From assembly GCF_001425705.1 (NCBI RefSeq), contig NZ_LMDC01000029.1, forward strand, positions 245,233 to 309,232: 64,000 nucleotides of DNA, given 5' to 3'. The stretch comes from Pelomonas sp. Root1217 (GTDB lineage Bacteria > Pseudomonadota > Gammaproteobacteria > Burkholderiales > Burkholderiaceae_C). Shown in pieces: positions 44,432 through 55,428 of the stretch. The notes beneath the pieces were generated by a model. That model did no database searches. It saw only the letters and a list, made by a program, of their open reading frames with translations, and was not told the origin of the DNA. Position 1 is the stretch's first letter, and the number at the start of each line of letters is the position of its first letter. The translations under genes and the position numbers were made by a program.

Positions 44432-44945
44432 CCGGGAGTCCGTCCCGGCGGCCGGGTAACTTTCTTCTGCGGCGCCAGAAGAAAGTCACCAAAGAAGAGG
44501 CGCTGAACCGCACACCATCGCGACGCCGCGAAGAGCTGCGCGCGAAAACAGCCAGCAGCGTCTCGGCAAGAAGCGAACCGCTGCGCTCTCGCGTCTGACT
44601 TGTCACGAGCAACATCCATCGCACCAGCAGCCCGTTCGACGCGCGGCTGCACGCCGTGCTCATCAAAACAGCCCAATACAGCGTCGCTCGGGCGACGCGG
44701 CTGGTTGGTATTTCCTGATGAGCCCGGCGTGCAGCCGGCGTTAACCGGCGTTAAGGGGCGATGTATGGTGCTCGTCATAGGGACAGCAGCGAGAGCGCAG
44801 CGGGTCGCTTGGAGGCACGGCCCACTCCGAGCTTGCGAGCGCATGCCGCCACTCGAGTGCGGATTGCATTGAGCGCTCCTCTTTTGGTGACTTTTCTCTG
44901 GCGCGTCAGAGAAAAGTTACCCGCCCTGCCGGGGCGGACTCCCGG
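44432..44945. mobile_element. Element bounded by 76-bp inverted repeats (MITE-like)
   Basis: The left end (44432-44507: CCGGGAGTCCG, GGGTAACTTT, GCGCCAGA, AAAGTCACCAAA) is repeated in inverse at 44870-44945, with about four of five bases the same. Each arm also contains its own small hairpin (TTCTTCTG/CAGAAGAA left; TTTTCTCTG/CAGAGAAAA right). The 362 bases between them carry no convincing gene; two or three open frames lack family likeness and start sites. It lies in the livH-livK gap, with no transposase and no clear target duplication. The rest of the 44387-44995 gap is featureless. Confidence 0.6.
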
Positions 44946-44995
44946 CTCACTGCACCGGGTCATGAAGGTTCCTCGCACAAGCAACCAACCGACAT

Positions 44996-46216
44996 TCAGT
45001 TCATCTTGCAAGCCGACGCATACGCATCCTCATGCTGCGTGAAGATCTTCCCCATCGTCCGATTCGTCACCCGCCCCTGCCCATCCTTCGTGATCACCCG
45101 CAAGTAGTAATCCTGAATCGGGTACTGATTCCGATTGAACTTGAACGCCCCCCGCACCGACTCGAACTTCGCCGCCTTGATCGCCTTCAACAAAGCAGGC
45201 TTGTCCTCCACCTTTCCCTTCACGTCCCTCACCGCCGCGTTCATCAGCAACGCCGCGTCATACCCCTGGCTCGCATACAGCGACGGCAGCCTTCCGTAGT
45301 CCTTCAGGAAATCGGCAACGAACTTCTTGTTCGCCACGTTGTCCATGTCATGCGCCCAGTGCGAGCTGTTGAACATGCCCAGCATCGGCTCACCCACCGC
45401 CTTGATGACGTCTTCATCGGCAGAGAACCCCGGCCCGAACAACGTCACGTCCTTGGACAATCCCGCGCCGACGAACTGCTTGATGAAGTTGATGCCCATG
45501 CCGCCGGGCAGGAAGATGTACATCGCGTCCGGCTTGGCCGCGCGCGCCTGCGCCAGCTCCGCCGCGTAGTCGAGCTGGCCGAGCTTGGTGTAGATCTCCT
45601 CCACGACCGCGCCCTTGTAGTAGCGCTTGAAGCCCGTCATCGCGTCCTTGCCCGCCGGGTAGTTGGGCGCCAGCAGCACCAGCTTCTTGAAGCCCTTCTC
45701 GGCCACCGTCTTGCCCACGGCCTCGTGCAGGTTGTCGTTCTGCCAGGCGACGTTGAAGAAGTACGGATTGCATTGCTCGCCCGCGTACTGCGATGGGCCG
45801 GCGTTGGCGCTGATGTAGGGGACCTTGGCGTCGAACACCGACGGGCCGACGGCCAGCATCACATTGGAGAAGACGATGCCAGTCATGAAGTCGACCTTGT
45901 CGCGCTTGATGAGGCGCTCGGCACTCTGCTTGGCGACCTCGGGGTTCTGCTGGTCGTCGGCGGTGACCATCTCGACGGGCAAGCCACCGAACTTGCCGCC
46001 GCTGTGCTTGAGCCCCAGCGCAAAGCCGTCGCGGATGTCCACGCCCAGGCCGGCGCCGGGGCCGGACAGCGTGCTGAGGAAACCGACCCTGAGCTTGTCG
46101 GCGGCGTGAACCGGGCTTGCCAGCCAGCAGCCCAATGCAACCACAGAGGCACGGAGACACAGAGGAAGTACAGAAAGGCGCTTGAACTCTGTGCCTCTGT
46201 GCCTCTGTGGTTGCAT
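44996..46216 (-). CDS. livK: Branched-chain amino acid-type ABC transporter, binding protein LivK
   Basis: A periplasmic binding protein of 406 residues; mature part starts near ADKLRVGFLSTLSGPGAGLG, then VEMVTADDQQNPEVAKQSAE, YISANAGPSQYAGEQCNPYF and HWAHDMDNVANKKFVADF. It should capture an aromatic or amino acid for LivFGHM. Two starts are plausible, at 46216 and 46234, each with AGGAG six bases upstream. The signal peptide (PQRHRGTEF, then LSVLPLCLRASVVALGCWLA, then SPVHA) is peculiar: its first 28 codons are a copy of the CACAGAGG palindrome found elsewhere between genes. Confidence 0.9.
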   Translation of the reverse strand: MQPQRHRGTEFKRLSVLPLCLRASVVALGCWLASPVHAADKLRVGFLSTLSGPGAGLGVDIRDGFALGLKHSGGKFGGLPVEMVTADDQQNPEVAKQSAERLIKRDKVDFMTGIVFSNVMLAVGPSVFDAKVPYISANAGPSQYAGEQCNPYFFNVAWQNDNLHEAVGKTVAEKGFKKLVLLAPNYPAGKDAMTGFKRYYKGAVVEEIYTKLGQLDYAAELAQARAAKPDAMYIFLPGGMGINFIKQFVGAGLSKDVTLFGPGFSADEDVIKAVGEPMLGMFNSSHWAHDMDNVANKKFVADFLKDYGRLPSLYASQGYDAALLMNAAVRDVKGKVEDKPALLKAIKAAKFESVRGAFKFNRNQYPIQDYYLRVITKDGQGRVTNRTMGKIFTQHEDAYASACKMN

Positions 46217-46217
46217 T
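46134..46217. repeat. CACAGAGG palindromic repeat, copy C, inside livK
   Basis: 84 bases with matching ends AATGCAACCACAGAGGCAC and GTGCCTCTGTGGTTGCATT. It lies within the livK reading frame and is exactly 28 codons long, so it keeps the frame. It encodes the start Met at 46216 and the n- and h-regions of the signal peptide. Confidence 0.9.
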
Positions 46218-46254
46218 TCTTTCTCCTGAGTCATATTCATCTCCTAGTAGACAT

Positions 46255-47853
46255 TCAGTCTCTGAGCTTGAAGCGCTGCAGCTTGCCCGTCTCGGTGCGC
46301 GGCAGTTGCGTTCGGAACTCGATGGCACGCGGGTACTTGTAGGGCGCGATGGTGGCCTTCACGTGCTCCTGCAGCGCGCGAGCGTCACCCGCATGGCCCT
46401 CGCGCAGCACGACGAAGGCCTTGACCAGCTGGCCGCGCTCTTCATCGGGCACGCCGATGACGGCGCACTCGGCGACGGCCGGGTGGCTCAGCAGCGCGGC
46501 CTCGACCTCCGGGCCAGCGATGTTGTAGCCGCCCGAGATGATCATGTCGTCGGTGCGCGCCTGGTAGACGAAGTAGCCCTCGTCATCGATCAGGTAGGAG
46601 TCGCCGGTGAGGTTCCAGCCGTCCTGCACGTACTGGTGCTGGCGCTCGTCGGCGAGGTAGCGGCAGCCGGTCGGGCCTTTCACGGCGAGGTGGCCGACCT
46701 GGCCCGCGCGCATCGGCTGGCCGCCGTCGTCGAGGACGCAGGCCTGGTAGCCGGGCACGGACTTGCCGGTGGCGCCGGCCTTGGCCGTCTCTTCGGTGTG
46801 CGAGATGAAGATGTGCAGCAGCTCCGTCGCGCCGATGCCGTCGAGCAGCTCGATGCCCGTGGCCTGCTTCCACAACACGCGCGTGGCGGCGGGCAAGGCC
46901 TCGCCTGCGCTGACGCATTTGCGCAGGGATGAGAGATCGTGCTGGCCCACCAGCGGTGCCATCGCGCGGTAGGACGTCGGCGCCGTGAAACAGACCGTCG
47001 CGCGGTGCTGCGCAATCGCCGCGAGCAGCATTTCGGGTGCGGGCTTCTCCAGCAGCACGGCGGACGCACCGACGCTCATCGGGAACAGCAGCAGGCCGCC
47101 CAGGCCGAAGGTGAAGGCCAGCGGCGGGCTGCCGATGAAGACGTCGCTGGCCTGCGCGCGCAGGCAGTGCACCGGCCAGCAGCGGCAGATGGCGATGACG
47201 TCGCGGTGGAAGTGCATCGTGCCCTTGGGCTGGCCGGTCGTGCCGGACGTGAAGGCAATCAGCGCGCAGTCGTCGCTGGCGGTGTCAACGTTGGTGAACG
47301 TGGCCGGCTGGCGCGCGGCACGCGCTTCCAGGCCGTCGGGCTCGGCGCTGCGGTAGTGGCAGATGCCGCGCAGCATCGGGTTCTGCGCTTGAGCCGCCGC
47401 GAGTTCCTCGGCCAGAGCGGCGTCGCACAGCGCATGCGTCACCTCGGCCTTGGCGATGACCTTGCCCAGCTCGACCGCACGCAACAGTGGCATCGTCGCG
47501 ACTGCGATGGCGCCGGCCTTGATGACGGCGAACCAGCAGGCCGCCAGCTTCGGCGTGTTGGCGCCGCGCAGCAGCACGCGGTTGCCGGGCACGACGCCCA
47601 ACTCGTTGACCAGCACATTGGCGATGCGGTTGGCCTCCGCCTGCAGCTCGGCATAAGTCCAACGCACGCCGGCGCCTTGCACGCAGGGCCGGTCGCCCTG
47701 TCCCTGCTCGACCCAGCGGTCCAGCAGCTCGGTCGCCGCGTTCAGCCGGGGGCCGAACTGCAGCTCCGGCAGATCGAACACCAGCTCCGGCCACTGGTCC
47801 TGCGGCGGGAGGTGGTCTCTTGCGAAGGTATCCAGGTGGGCCGATGGGTGCAT
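46255..47853 (-). CDS. abmG: 2-Aminobenzoate/benzoate-type CoA ligase
   Basis: An acyl-adenylate enzyme of 532 residues that activates the aromatic acid to its CoA ester with ATP. The AMP-binding motif is FTSGTTGQPKGTMH; GIGATELLHIFISH, DGWNLTGDSYLIDDEGYF and the C-terminal lysine loop LPRTETGKLQRF follow. The closeness to benzoate- and 2-aminobenzoate-CoA ligases, and above all the monooxygenase/reductase at the head of the operon, make 2-aminobenzoate the likely substrate. It follows the acyl-CoA dehydrogenase by seven bases. Benzoate or salicylate cannot be fully excluded from sequence. Confidence 0.87.
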   Translation of the reverse strand: MHPSAHLDTFARDHLPPQDQWPELVFDLPELQFGPRLNAATELLDRWVEQGQGDRPCVQGAGVRWTYAELQAEANRIANVLVNELGVVPGNRVLLRGANTPKLAACWFAVIKAGAIAVATMPLLRAVELGKVIAKAEVTHALCDAALAEELAAAQAQNPMLRGICHYRSAEPDGLEARAARQPATFTNVDTASDDCALIAFTSGTTGQPKGTMHFHRDVIAICRCWPVHCLRAQASDVFIGSPPLAFTFGLGGLLLFPMSVGASAVLLEKPAPEMLLAAIAQHRATVCFTAPTSYRAMAPLVGQHDLSSLRKCVSAGEALPAATRVLWKQATGIELLDGIGATELLHIFISHTEETAKAGATGKSVPGYQACVLDDGGQPMRAGQVGHLAVKGPTGCRYLADERQHQYVQDGWNLTGDSYLIDDEGYFVYQARTDDMIISGGYNIAGPEVEAALLSHPAVAECAVIGVPDEERGQLVKAFVVLREGHAGDARALQEHVKATIAPYKYPRAIEFRTQLPRTETGKLQRFKLRD

Positions 47854-47860
47854 GACGTCC

Positions 47861-49000
<1,140 letters not shown>

Positions 49001-49002
49001 CG

Positions 49003-49842
49003 TCAATCTCCCTGGAAGACGGGCCGCTGCTTGGCGACAAATGCTTCGTAGGCGCGATGGAAGTCCTTGGTCATCATGCAGATGGCCTGGGCCTGCGCCT
49101 CGGACTCGATGGCCTCGTCCACGCCCATGGACCACTCTTGATGCAGCATGCGTTTGGTCATCGCATGGCCGAAGCTCGGGCCTGAGGCGATCTCGCCAGC
49201 CCAGGTCGTCGTTTCATTCAACAGTTGCTCGGGCGCGACCAAGCGATTCAGGAAACCCCAGGACAGCGCCTCTTCGCCGCCCAGGCTGCGGCCACTGTAG
49301 AGCAGGTCCGACGCCCTCCCCTGGCCGACGATGCGCGGCAGCATGGCGCAGGCGCCCATGTCGCAGCCCGCTAGGCCCACGCGCGTGAACAGGAAGGCCG
49401 TCTTGCTGCGTGCGGTGCCTACGCGCAGGTCGGACGCCATCGCCATGATGGCCCCCGCGCCGGCGCAGACGCCGTCAATGGCCGTGACGATGGGTTGCGG
49501 GCAGGCGCGCATGGCCTTCACCAGATCGCCCGTCATGCGCGTGAAGGCCAGCAGGTCGGGCATGCTCATGCCGGTCAGCGGCCCGATGATCTCGTGCACA
49601 TCGCCGCCCGAGCAGAAATTGCCACCCGCGCCCTGGATGACGATGGCTTTCACGTCGTCGACATAGCTGAGGCGCCGGAACAGGTCGCGCAACTCGGCGT
49701 AGGACTCGAAGGTCAGCGGGTTCTTGCGCTCGGGCCGGTTCAGCGTGATGACGCCGACGGCGCCCTGCTGCTGCCAGACGAAGTGCTCGGCGCTGTAGCC
49801 GGCGAGGCTTTGGCTGTTGCCGGAAGTCAGATAGGGAGTCAT
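49003..49842 (-). CDS. Enoyl-CoA hydratase/isomerase family protein
   Basis: A crotonase-fold enzyme of 279 residues with [18 protein letters not shown], the oxyanion-hole segment [15 protein letters not shown] and [31 protein letters not shown]. The glutamates that do hydration in classic hydratases are not conserved in the usual places (GLAGCDMG replaces the common GLxPExG), so a ring-hydrolase or isomerase reaction is possible. It is coupled by ATGA overlap to the MarR gene upstream. Confidence 0.88.
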   Translation of the reverse strand: MTPYLTSGNSQSLAGYSAEHFVWQQQGAVGVITLNRPERKNPLTFESYAELRDLFRRLSYVDDVKAIVIQGAGGNFCSGGDVHEIIGPLTGMSMPDLLAFTRMTGDLVKAMRACPQPIVTAIDGVCAGAGAIMAMASDLRVGTARSKTAFLFTRVGLAGCDMGACAMLPRIVGQGRASDLLYSGRSLGGEEALSWGFLNRLVAPEQLLNETTTWAGEIASGPSFGHAMTKRMLHQEWSMGVDEAIESEAQAQAICMMTKDFHRAYEAFVAKQRPVFQGD

Positions 49843-50321
49843 GCGGCGTCCTTGGCCAAATGCGTTTTCAGCTGCGCGAGCAGCTCGTGGACCTGCGTCT
49901 TCTGCGCCGGCGTCCAGCCGGCGAACAGTTCGACGATCCAGCCCTCGTGCGTGGCGGCCATGCGCTTGAACTGGCGGCGGCCTTGCGGTGTGAGCTTGAC
50001 GATGAAGCTGCGGCGGTCGTCGGCGCGCGTCTCGCGCAACACCAGGCCTTCAGCTTCGAGCTGGTCGGTGATGCCGGTCACATTGCCGCCCGTCACCATG
50101 AGCCGCTTGGACAGCTCGCGCATCGTCAGGCCATCGGGGTGGCGCTCCAATTGGGCGAGCAGGTCGAAGCGCGGCAGCGTGGTGCCGAAGTCGGCGCGTA
50201 GGCGCTGTCGGATCTGGTCTTCCACGCGCGTCGTGCAGGACAGCAGGCGCAGCCACAGCTTGAGGGCCTGGTGGTCGTCTTCCGACAGCCGCGTTTCGAG
50301 GTCGGACTCGGTGACCGACAT
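49839..50321 (-). CDS. MarR-family transcription regulator
   Basis: A 160-residue winged-helix repressor with the MarR core [40 protein letters not shown] and [17 protein letters not shown]. MarR members in aromatic-CoA clusters normally sense the CoA ester and control their own operon; the inverted repeat at 53434-53452 is a fitting target. It lies inside the catabolic operon, its start sharing one base with the stop of the SDR gene. Confidence 0.9.
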   Translation of the reverse strand: MSVTESDLETRLSEDDHQALKLWLRLLSCTTRVEDQIRQRLRADFGTTLPRFDLLAQLERHPDGLTMRELSKRLMVTGGNVTGITDQLEAEGLVLRETRADDRRSFIVKLTPQGRRQFKRMAATHEGWIVELFAGWTPAQKTQVHELLAQLKTHLAKDAA

Positions 50322-51058
50322 CACATCGTCTCCCCGCCGCTGACCGCGATGGCCTGGCCGTTGATGGCGCCGTTGCCGACGATCCAGGCCACGGTGTCCG
50401 CGACTTCCTCGGGCTGGATCAGGCGACCCAGCGGGTTCACCTTGGCCAGCTCGGCGCGTGCCTCGTCGGCGGTGCGGCCGGTCTTGGCGACGATGTTGTC
50501 GACGGCGGACGCAACGATGTCCGTCTCGGTGTAGCCGGGGCAGACCGCATTGACCGTCACGCCCTTGGCCGCCACTTCCAGCGCCATCGCCCGTGTGAGG
50601 CCCAGCACGCCATGCTTGGCCGCGCAATAGGCTGCTACATAGGCATAGCCCTTGAGCGCCGCCGTGCTGGCGACGTTGACGATGCGACCCTGCCTGCGGG
50701 TCACCATGCCGGGCAGCACGGCGCGACTGCACAGGAAGGTGCCGGTGAGGTTGACGTTGAGCAGCCGCTGCCAGAGCTCCAGCGAGGTGCGTGCAAGCGG
50801 CGCCGTCTCGACCTGGCCGGCGTTGTTGATGAGGATGTCCACGTCGCCGACGGCAGCGAAGGCGTCGGTGACGCTGTCCTCGTTGCCGACGTCACAGACC
50901 TGGATGGCCACGTCACCCAGCGGCGCCTGTGCCCGGCGCAGGCGGTCCTCGCTGCGCCCCATCAGCGTCACGCGCATGCCGTCGGCGAGCAACCGCTTCG
51001 CCACGGCGGCGCCGATGCCGCTTCCCCCACCCGTCACGACGGCATGCATGTTCTTCAT
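50321..51058 (-). CDS. Short-chain dehydrogenase/reductase, probable 3-hydroxyacyl-CoA dehydrogenase
   Basis: A 245-residue Rossmann enzyme: [13 protein letters not shown] for nucleotide binding, [11 protein letters not shown], the catalytic AAYCAAKHG (Tyr and Lys) with an upstream Ser in [10 protein letters not shown]. The family oxidises 3-hydroxyacyl-CoA esters with NAD in several aromatic pathways. The start overlaps the monooxygenase/reductase stop (ATGA). Confidence 0.88.
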   Translation of the reverse strand: MKNMHAVVTGGGSGIGAAVAKRLLADGMRVTLMGRSEDRLRRAQAPLGDVAIQVCDVGNEDSVTDAFAAVGDVDILINNAGQVETAPLARTSLELWQRLLNVNLTGTFLCSRAVLPGMVTRRQGRIVNVASTAALKGYAYVAAYCAAKHGVLGLTRAMALEVAAKGVTVNAVCPGYTETDIVASAVDNIVAKTGRTADEARAELAKVNPLGRLIQPEEVADTVAWIVGNGAINGQAIAVSGGETM

Positions 51059-53388
51059 ACGCCCAACGCCTTGTTCGCCTGCTCGGCCGCGGCCACATTG
51101 CCGGCGCGCTGGCGCTCGAATTCGCGCTCCAGCGGGCTCTTGCCGGACAAATACTGCTTGGGCCACTCGAGCCCGATGGGACCGCGGTAGCCGATGCGCG
51201 CGGCCTCGGTCAGCGTCCAGGCCGGGTTGGCCAGGTGTGGCCGGGCGATGGCGCAGAGGTCCGCGCGGCCCGACGCGATGATGCTGTTGACGTGGTCGGC
51301 CTCGGAAATGGCGCCGACGGCCATGGTCGCGATGCCGACGCGGTTGCGGATGCTCTCGGCAAATGGCGTCTGGAACATGCGCCCGTAGATGGGCTGCTGC
51401 GCCTTGCTGACCTGGCCGGAGGACACGTCGATGAGGTCCGCACCGGCCTGCTTGAAGGCTGCGGCGATGGCCACGGCGTCCTCGGGCGTCGTGCCGCCCG
51501 GCACCCAATCGTGGGCTGAGATGCGAACGGACATCGGCCGGTCCAGCGGCCACACCTCGCGCAGCGCGGTGAAGACTTCGAGCGGGTAGCGCAGCCGGTT
51601 CTCCAGCGAGCCGCCGTAATCGTCGTCGCGCTGGTTGGTCAGCGGGGAGATGAAGGCGGACAGCAGGTAGCCGTGGGCGCAGTGCAGTTCCAGCCAGTCG
51701 AAGCCGGCATCGGCGGCACGGCGGGCGGCGCTGACGAAGTCTTCCCGCACGCGGTCCATGTCGGCGCGCGTCATCGCCTGTGCGACCTGGCTGATGCCGG
51801 CCAGGTATTGCTGCGGCGAGGCCGAGATCAGCGGCCAGTTGCCGTCGGGCAGCGGCAGGTCCTCGCCTTCCCAGGGCAGGCGCGTCGAGCCCTTGGGGCC
51901 GGCGTGGCCGAGCTGCATCGCGATCCTGGCGCTGCTGTGGCTGTGGACGAACTCGACGATGCGCTGCCAGGCCGCGCCCTGAGCGTCGTTCCACAGGCCC
52001 GGGCAACCTGGTGTGATGCGGGCGTCGGGCGACACGCAGGTCATCTCGGCGAACACCAGCCCCGCCCCGCCCAGGGCGCGTGCGCCGAGGTGCGCCAGGT
52101 GGTAGTCGCCCGGGATGCCGTCCTCACAGCTGTACTGCGCCATCGGCGACACGACGACGCGGTTCTTCAGCGTGACGCCGCGCAGCTTGAAGGGCGTGAA
52201 CATTGGTGGCACTTGCGCATCAACGCCGCTTTGCGCCGCCAGCCAGCGCTCGAAGTCGCCGACATAGCGCGCGTCGCGCAGGCGCAGGTTCTCGTGTGAG
52301 ATGCGCTGCGAGCGCGTCAGCAGCGAATAGGCGAATTGCTCCGGCGCCAGCCTTGCGTGGCGCTCGACGTTCTCGAACCACTCGGTCGAGTTGCGCGCCG
52401 CGTTCTGGATGCGCAGCACCTCGATGCTGCGCGTGGCCTGGTAGGCGTCGAGCGCCGTTGCCAAGTCGCCATGCGCCTGGATGTCGCGCGCCAGATCGAT
52501 GGCGTCCTCCAGCGCGAGCTTGGTGCCCGAGCCGATGGAGAAATGCGCCGTATGGGCGGCGTCGCCCATCAGCACGACGGGAATGCCGCGGTCGTTGCGG
52601 TGCACCCAGGTCTTGCAGACGACGCGCGGGAAGCGGATCCACGCCGCCGAACCGCGCAGGTGGCTGGCGTTGGAGATCAGCGGATGGCCGTCGAGCACCT
52701 GGGCGAAGAGCTTCTCGCAGAAGGCGATGCCGTCTTCCTTGCTCATGTCCTCCAGGCCGGCAGCGCGCCAAACGTCTTCGGGGGCCTCGACGATGAAGGT
52801 CGAGTGCGTGGCATCGAAGCGGTAGGCATGCGCCTGGAACCAGCCCCACTCGGTACGCTGGAAGTCGAAGGTGAAGGCGTCGAAGAGCTTGGTGGTGCCC
52901 AGCCACACGAAGCGGCATTGGCGCAGGTCGACGTCGGGCTGGTAGGTGGCGGCGTACTTCTGGCGGATGCGGCTGTTCAGCCCGTCGGCAGCAATGACAA
53001 GATCAGCGTCGATATCGGCGTCATCCAGCACGTCGGTCTCGTAGACCAGCTCGACGCCGAGCGCCTCACAGCGCGCCTGCAGGATGTTCAGCAGCCGCTT
53101 GCGGCCGATGCCGCAGAAGCCATGGCCGCTGGAGACGATGCTGCGGCCCTTGAAGTGAACGGCGATGTCGTCCCAGTGGTTGAAGGCCTCGCTGATCTGC
53201 TCGGCCGTCTCGGGGTCGGCCCCGCGCAGCGCGTCGACAGCCTGGTCGGACAGCACGACACCCCAGCCGAAGGTGTCACCAGCGCGGTTGCGCTCCAGCA
53301 CGCGGACCTGGTGGGCCGGGTCCGCCTTCCTCATCAGCAGCGCGAAATACAGGCCGGCAGGCCCGCCGCCGACACAGGTGATACGCAT
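51055..53388 (-). CDS. abmA: 2-Aminobenzoyl-CoA monooxygenase/reductase (fusion flavoprotein)
   Basis: A 777-residue fusion. The N-terminal 390 residues are a FAD monooxygenase ([19 protein letters not shown] for [20 protein letters not shown], and [20 protein letters not shown] near the second FAD contact). The rest is an old-yellow-enzyme domain ([49 protein letters not shown]). This architecture is known from Azoarcus evansii, where it hydroxylates and then reduces the ring of 2-aminobenzoyl-CoA, and from salicylyl-CoA 5-hydroxylases. It heads the catabolic operon with a regulator site 46 bases upstream. Anthranilate is preferred as substrate because RidA and the full CoA set are present. 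Confidence 0.9.
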   Translation of the reverse strand: MRITCVGGGPAGLYFALLMRKADPAHQVRVLERNRAGDTFGWGVVLSDQAVDALRGADPETAEQISEAFNHWDDIAVHFKGRSIVSSGHGFCGIGRKRLLNILQARCEALGVELVYETDVLDDADIDADLVIAADGLNSRIRQKYAATYQPDVDLRQCRFVWLGTTKLFDAFTFDFQRTEWGWFQAHAYRFDATHSTFIVEAPEDVWRAAGLEDMSKEDGIAFCEKLFAQVLDGHPLISNASHLRGSAAWIRFPRVVCKTWVHRNDRGIPVVLMGDAAHTAHFSIGSGTKLALEDAIDLARDIQAHGDLATALDAYQATRSIEVLRIQNAARNSTEWFENVERHARLAPEQFAYSLLTRSQRISHENLRLRDARYVGDFERWLAAQSGVDAQVPPMFTPFKLRGVTLKNRVVVSPMAQYSCEDGIPGDYHLAHLGARALGGAGLVFAEMTCVSPDARITPGCPGLWNDAQGAAWQRIVEFVHSHSSARIAMQLGHAGPKGSTRLPWEGEDLPLPDGNWPLISASPQQYLAGISQVAQAMTRADMDRVREDFVSAARRAADAGFDWLELHCAHGYLLSAFISPLTNQRDDDYGGSLENRLRYPLEVFTALREVWPLDRPMSVRISAHDWVPGGTTPEDAVAIAAAFKQAGADLIDVSSGQVSKAQQPIYGRMFQTPFAESIRNRVGIATMAVGAISEADHVNSIIASGRADLCAIARPHLANPAWTLTEAARIGYRGPIGLEWPKQYLSGKSPLEREFERQRAGNVAAAEQANKALGV

Positions 53389-53433
53389 GGGAAGCCCCTT
53401 CTGCGTAGCACTTTAGGAATCGATAGTTCAAAC

Positions 53434-53452
53434 GTCAAGCATTTATCTTGAC
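53434..53452. promoter_or_regulatory. Inverted repeat before the 2-aminobenzoate operon
   Basis: GTCAAG (53434-53439) and CTTGAC (53447-53452) are perfect arms seven bases apart, in an A/T-rich stretch 46 bases upstream of the first gene of the operon. Size and place fit a MarR-family operator, presumably of the regulator at 49839. Confidence 0.6.
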
Positions 53453-53510
53453 TGCGATCCCACGGACAAACCCGCAGCCTGAAGCAGTTGGGAGGGGCGG
53501 CGCGACGGCG

Positions 53511-54668
53511 TCAGCGCGGTTTGCTGTAGTTGACGCTGCCGCGCCCGCCGGCCAGCGGCTTGACATTGGCGAGGCGCTCCAGGGCTGCCGCGTTGTCCCG
53601 CAGATAGGCGTCAAAGAACAGCAGCTCCCAGGCGGTGGCTTCCTGTTCGGCAGGCCCGCTGAGCAGGTGGCCCTCACCGGGCATCTCGACGGCCCAGGCA
53701 GGGCCGCCGAGGCGGCGCACACCGGCCTTGACGCTGTCGGGCGAGACCGAGCCGTCCTTCTCGGCATAGACGGCGAAGAAGGGGTTCTTGACCTGGGCGA
53801 GGCCGCTGAAGTCGCGGCCGAAGGACCAGGCATGGGTCTGGAAGGGCCAGATGCCGAAGCTGGCGCCGAGGAAGGGCACGAGGCCGAAGCCGGCCTTCAG
53901 TCGGGCGTCGCGGAACGACCGCCCGGGTACGGCCGGATCGGCGCCGCCGAGCATGGCGAGCACCGTCTGGCCGCCCGCGCTGGCGCCCGAGGCGCCGATG
54001 CGGGCCGTGTCCACCGCGCCGGCAAAGTCAGGGTGGCTGAGCACATGGTCGAGCGCCGCCTTGAAGGCGACCCGGCGCAGGGCGACGGTCTCGGCATAGC
54101 CGCTGACGCGGCCGTCGCCATGGAAGATGTCGACGACGATGTAGCCGTGCGAGGCCAACTGCTTGAGGTGGGCCAGGTGCCAGAGGCCATGGGTGTTGTA
54201 GCCGCCCGAGTAGACGATGAGCGGATATCTCGCGGCAGCATCCGCGAAGACGGGCCGCTCGCCCGGCGCCTGCATGTGAGGGAAGACGTTGTCCCCGGTG
54301 TCCTTGTACGGGAAGGCGTAGTTCGGCCGGGCGTTGTCGGCGCGGGTGGGATACAGGACGTAGAGCAGCAGCGGCAGCTGCTGCCCGGTCAGCGCGTCGG
54401 CGCCGGGCTCGTTGCCTGGCACGGTGACCTTCAGCAACAGCGGGGCGTCTCGGCGGCTCAGCAGCTCGTCGACGTACAGGCTGCGCGAGCCGTCGACCTT
54501 GCCATTGAGATAGTCGACCAGCGGCCGGTCTCCCGCGGCGTTCGCTGCCACCTGCATGTTCGTACTGCCGACGGCGTACGGGCCGGGCGGGGCGACGAAG
54601 CCGGCAGCGTGGGCGCATGCCGGGCCGATGGCCAGAAGGAGGAGCAATCGGGCCAGCAGGCGGGACAT
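53511..54668 (-). CDS. Secreted alpha/beta hydrolase (esterase/PAF-acetylhydrolase-like)
   Basis: A 385-residue protein with a signal peptide (MSRLLARLLLLLAIGPACAH). The hydrolase core has YPLIVYSGGYNTHGLWHLAH, the nucleophile elbow GASGASAGGQTVLAMLGG, an acidic DGSVSPDS turn and a late GEGHLLSG histidine. It resembles dienelactone-hydrolase and platelet-activating-factor acetylhydrolase relatives. The substrate may be an ester group on a polysaccharide, given the deacetylase 22 bases upstream in the same transcript. AAGGAA before the ATG supports the start. Confidence 0.8.
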   Translation of the reverse strand: MSRLLARLLLLLAIGPACAHAAGFVAPPGPYAVGSTNMQVAANAAGDRPLVDYLNGKVDGSRSLYVDELLSRRDAPLLLKVTVPGNEPGADALTGQQLPLLLYVLYPTRADNARPNYAFPYKDTGDNVFPHMQAPGERPVFADAAARYPLIVYSGGYNTHGLWHLAHLKQLASHGYIVVDIFHGDGRVSGYAETVALRRVAFKAALDHVLSHPDFAGAVDTARIGASGASAGGQTVLAMLGGADPAVPGRSFRDARLKAGFGLVPFLGASFGIWPFQTHAWSFGRDFSGLAQVKNPFFAVYAEKDGSVSPDSVKAGVRRLGGPAWAVEMPGEGHLLSGPAEQEATAWELLFFDAYLRDNAAALERLANVKPLAGGRGSVNYSKPR

Positions 54669-54690
54669 GGGTATTCCTTTGAAGGAGCGG

Positions 54691-55428
54691 TCAGCGCGGC
54701 ACGTCGTCCCAGCGCAGGTGCACGACGCGGTAGCCCTTGGCCTTGAGCGCCTGCAGCAAAAAGGGCAGCGCCCGCGCGGTCTGGTCCTGAACGTCGTGCA
54801 GCAGCACGATGCCGCCACCGCTCTTGGCCAGCTGGCCCAGCAGCTTGTCGGCCAACATCTGAGGCGTCTGGTCGGGCAACCAGTCCTCGGCGCCGGCGTC
54901 GACTGACATCACGGTGATGCCCCGCTCGCGCAGCGCGGCCATCAGCACGGGCGATTCCGCCAGGAAGGGGAAGCGATAGGCGGCCGGCTCGCTGCCCAAC
55001 GCCTCGCGGTAGGCAGCCACCATGGCATCCAGGTCGGCGATCTGCGCCGCCGCGGGCAACTGGCCGAATGCCAGATGTTGGAAACCATGCATGCCGACGC
55101 TGTGGCCGGCGTCGCGCACCTGGCGGGCGAGGGCGGCGTGGGCGCGCATGGGTTCGCCGTTCATGAAGAAGCTGGCCTTCACGCACTGGTCGGCCAGGGC
55201 CTTCAGCACCAGGGGCGTGGACTCGGGCCTCGGACCGTCGTCGAAGGTCAGCACCACGTCCTTCGGCGCCAGCCCCGGCAGCGCCGCATGTTGCGCCGTG
55301 CCCCAGGCCGCGCCCTCGCGCTGGAGCGTCAATGTGCGCGACGTGCCCAGTGCATCGGCCGCACAGGCGGTCTGGGCCGGCTGGGCGGATGTGGCGGCGG
55401 CCAGCGCCATGGCCAGCAGCAGCCCCAT
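54691..55428 (-). CDS. Secreted CE4 polysaccharide deacetylase-like protein
   Basis: A 245-residue NodB-type protein with a signal peptide. It shows TFDDGP at residues 61-66 (metal and base Asp), MHGFQH at 113-118, RFPFLAES, and the late LHDV histidine. The second metal motif usually reads HS/TxxH, and here the Ser/Thr is Gly (HGFQH), seen in some active members. It would remove N-acetyl groups from amino-sugar polymers. Start at ATG 55428 shares one base with the MFS stop; a TTG one codon upstream is possible. Confidence 0.85.
   Translation of the reverse strand: MGLLLAMALAAATSAQPAQTACAADALGTSRTLTLQREGAAWGTAQHAALPGLAPKDVVLTFDDGPRPESTPLVLKALADQCVKASFFMNGEPMRAHAALARQVRDAGHSVGMHGFQHLAFGQLPAAAQIADLDAMVAAYREALGSEPAAYRFPFLAESPVLMAALRERGITVMSVDAGAEDWLPDQTPQMLADKLLGQLAKSGGGIVLLHDVQDQTARALPFLLQALKAKGYRVVHLRWDDVPR

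Noticed and set aside
44404..44872. Open frames inside the inverted-repeat element
   Set aside because: Composition follows the repeat itself, frames overlap each other on both strands, and no start signal or family is visible.
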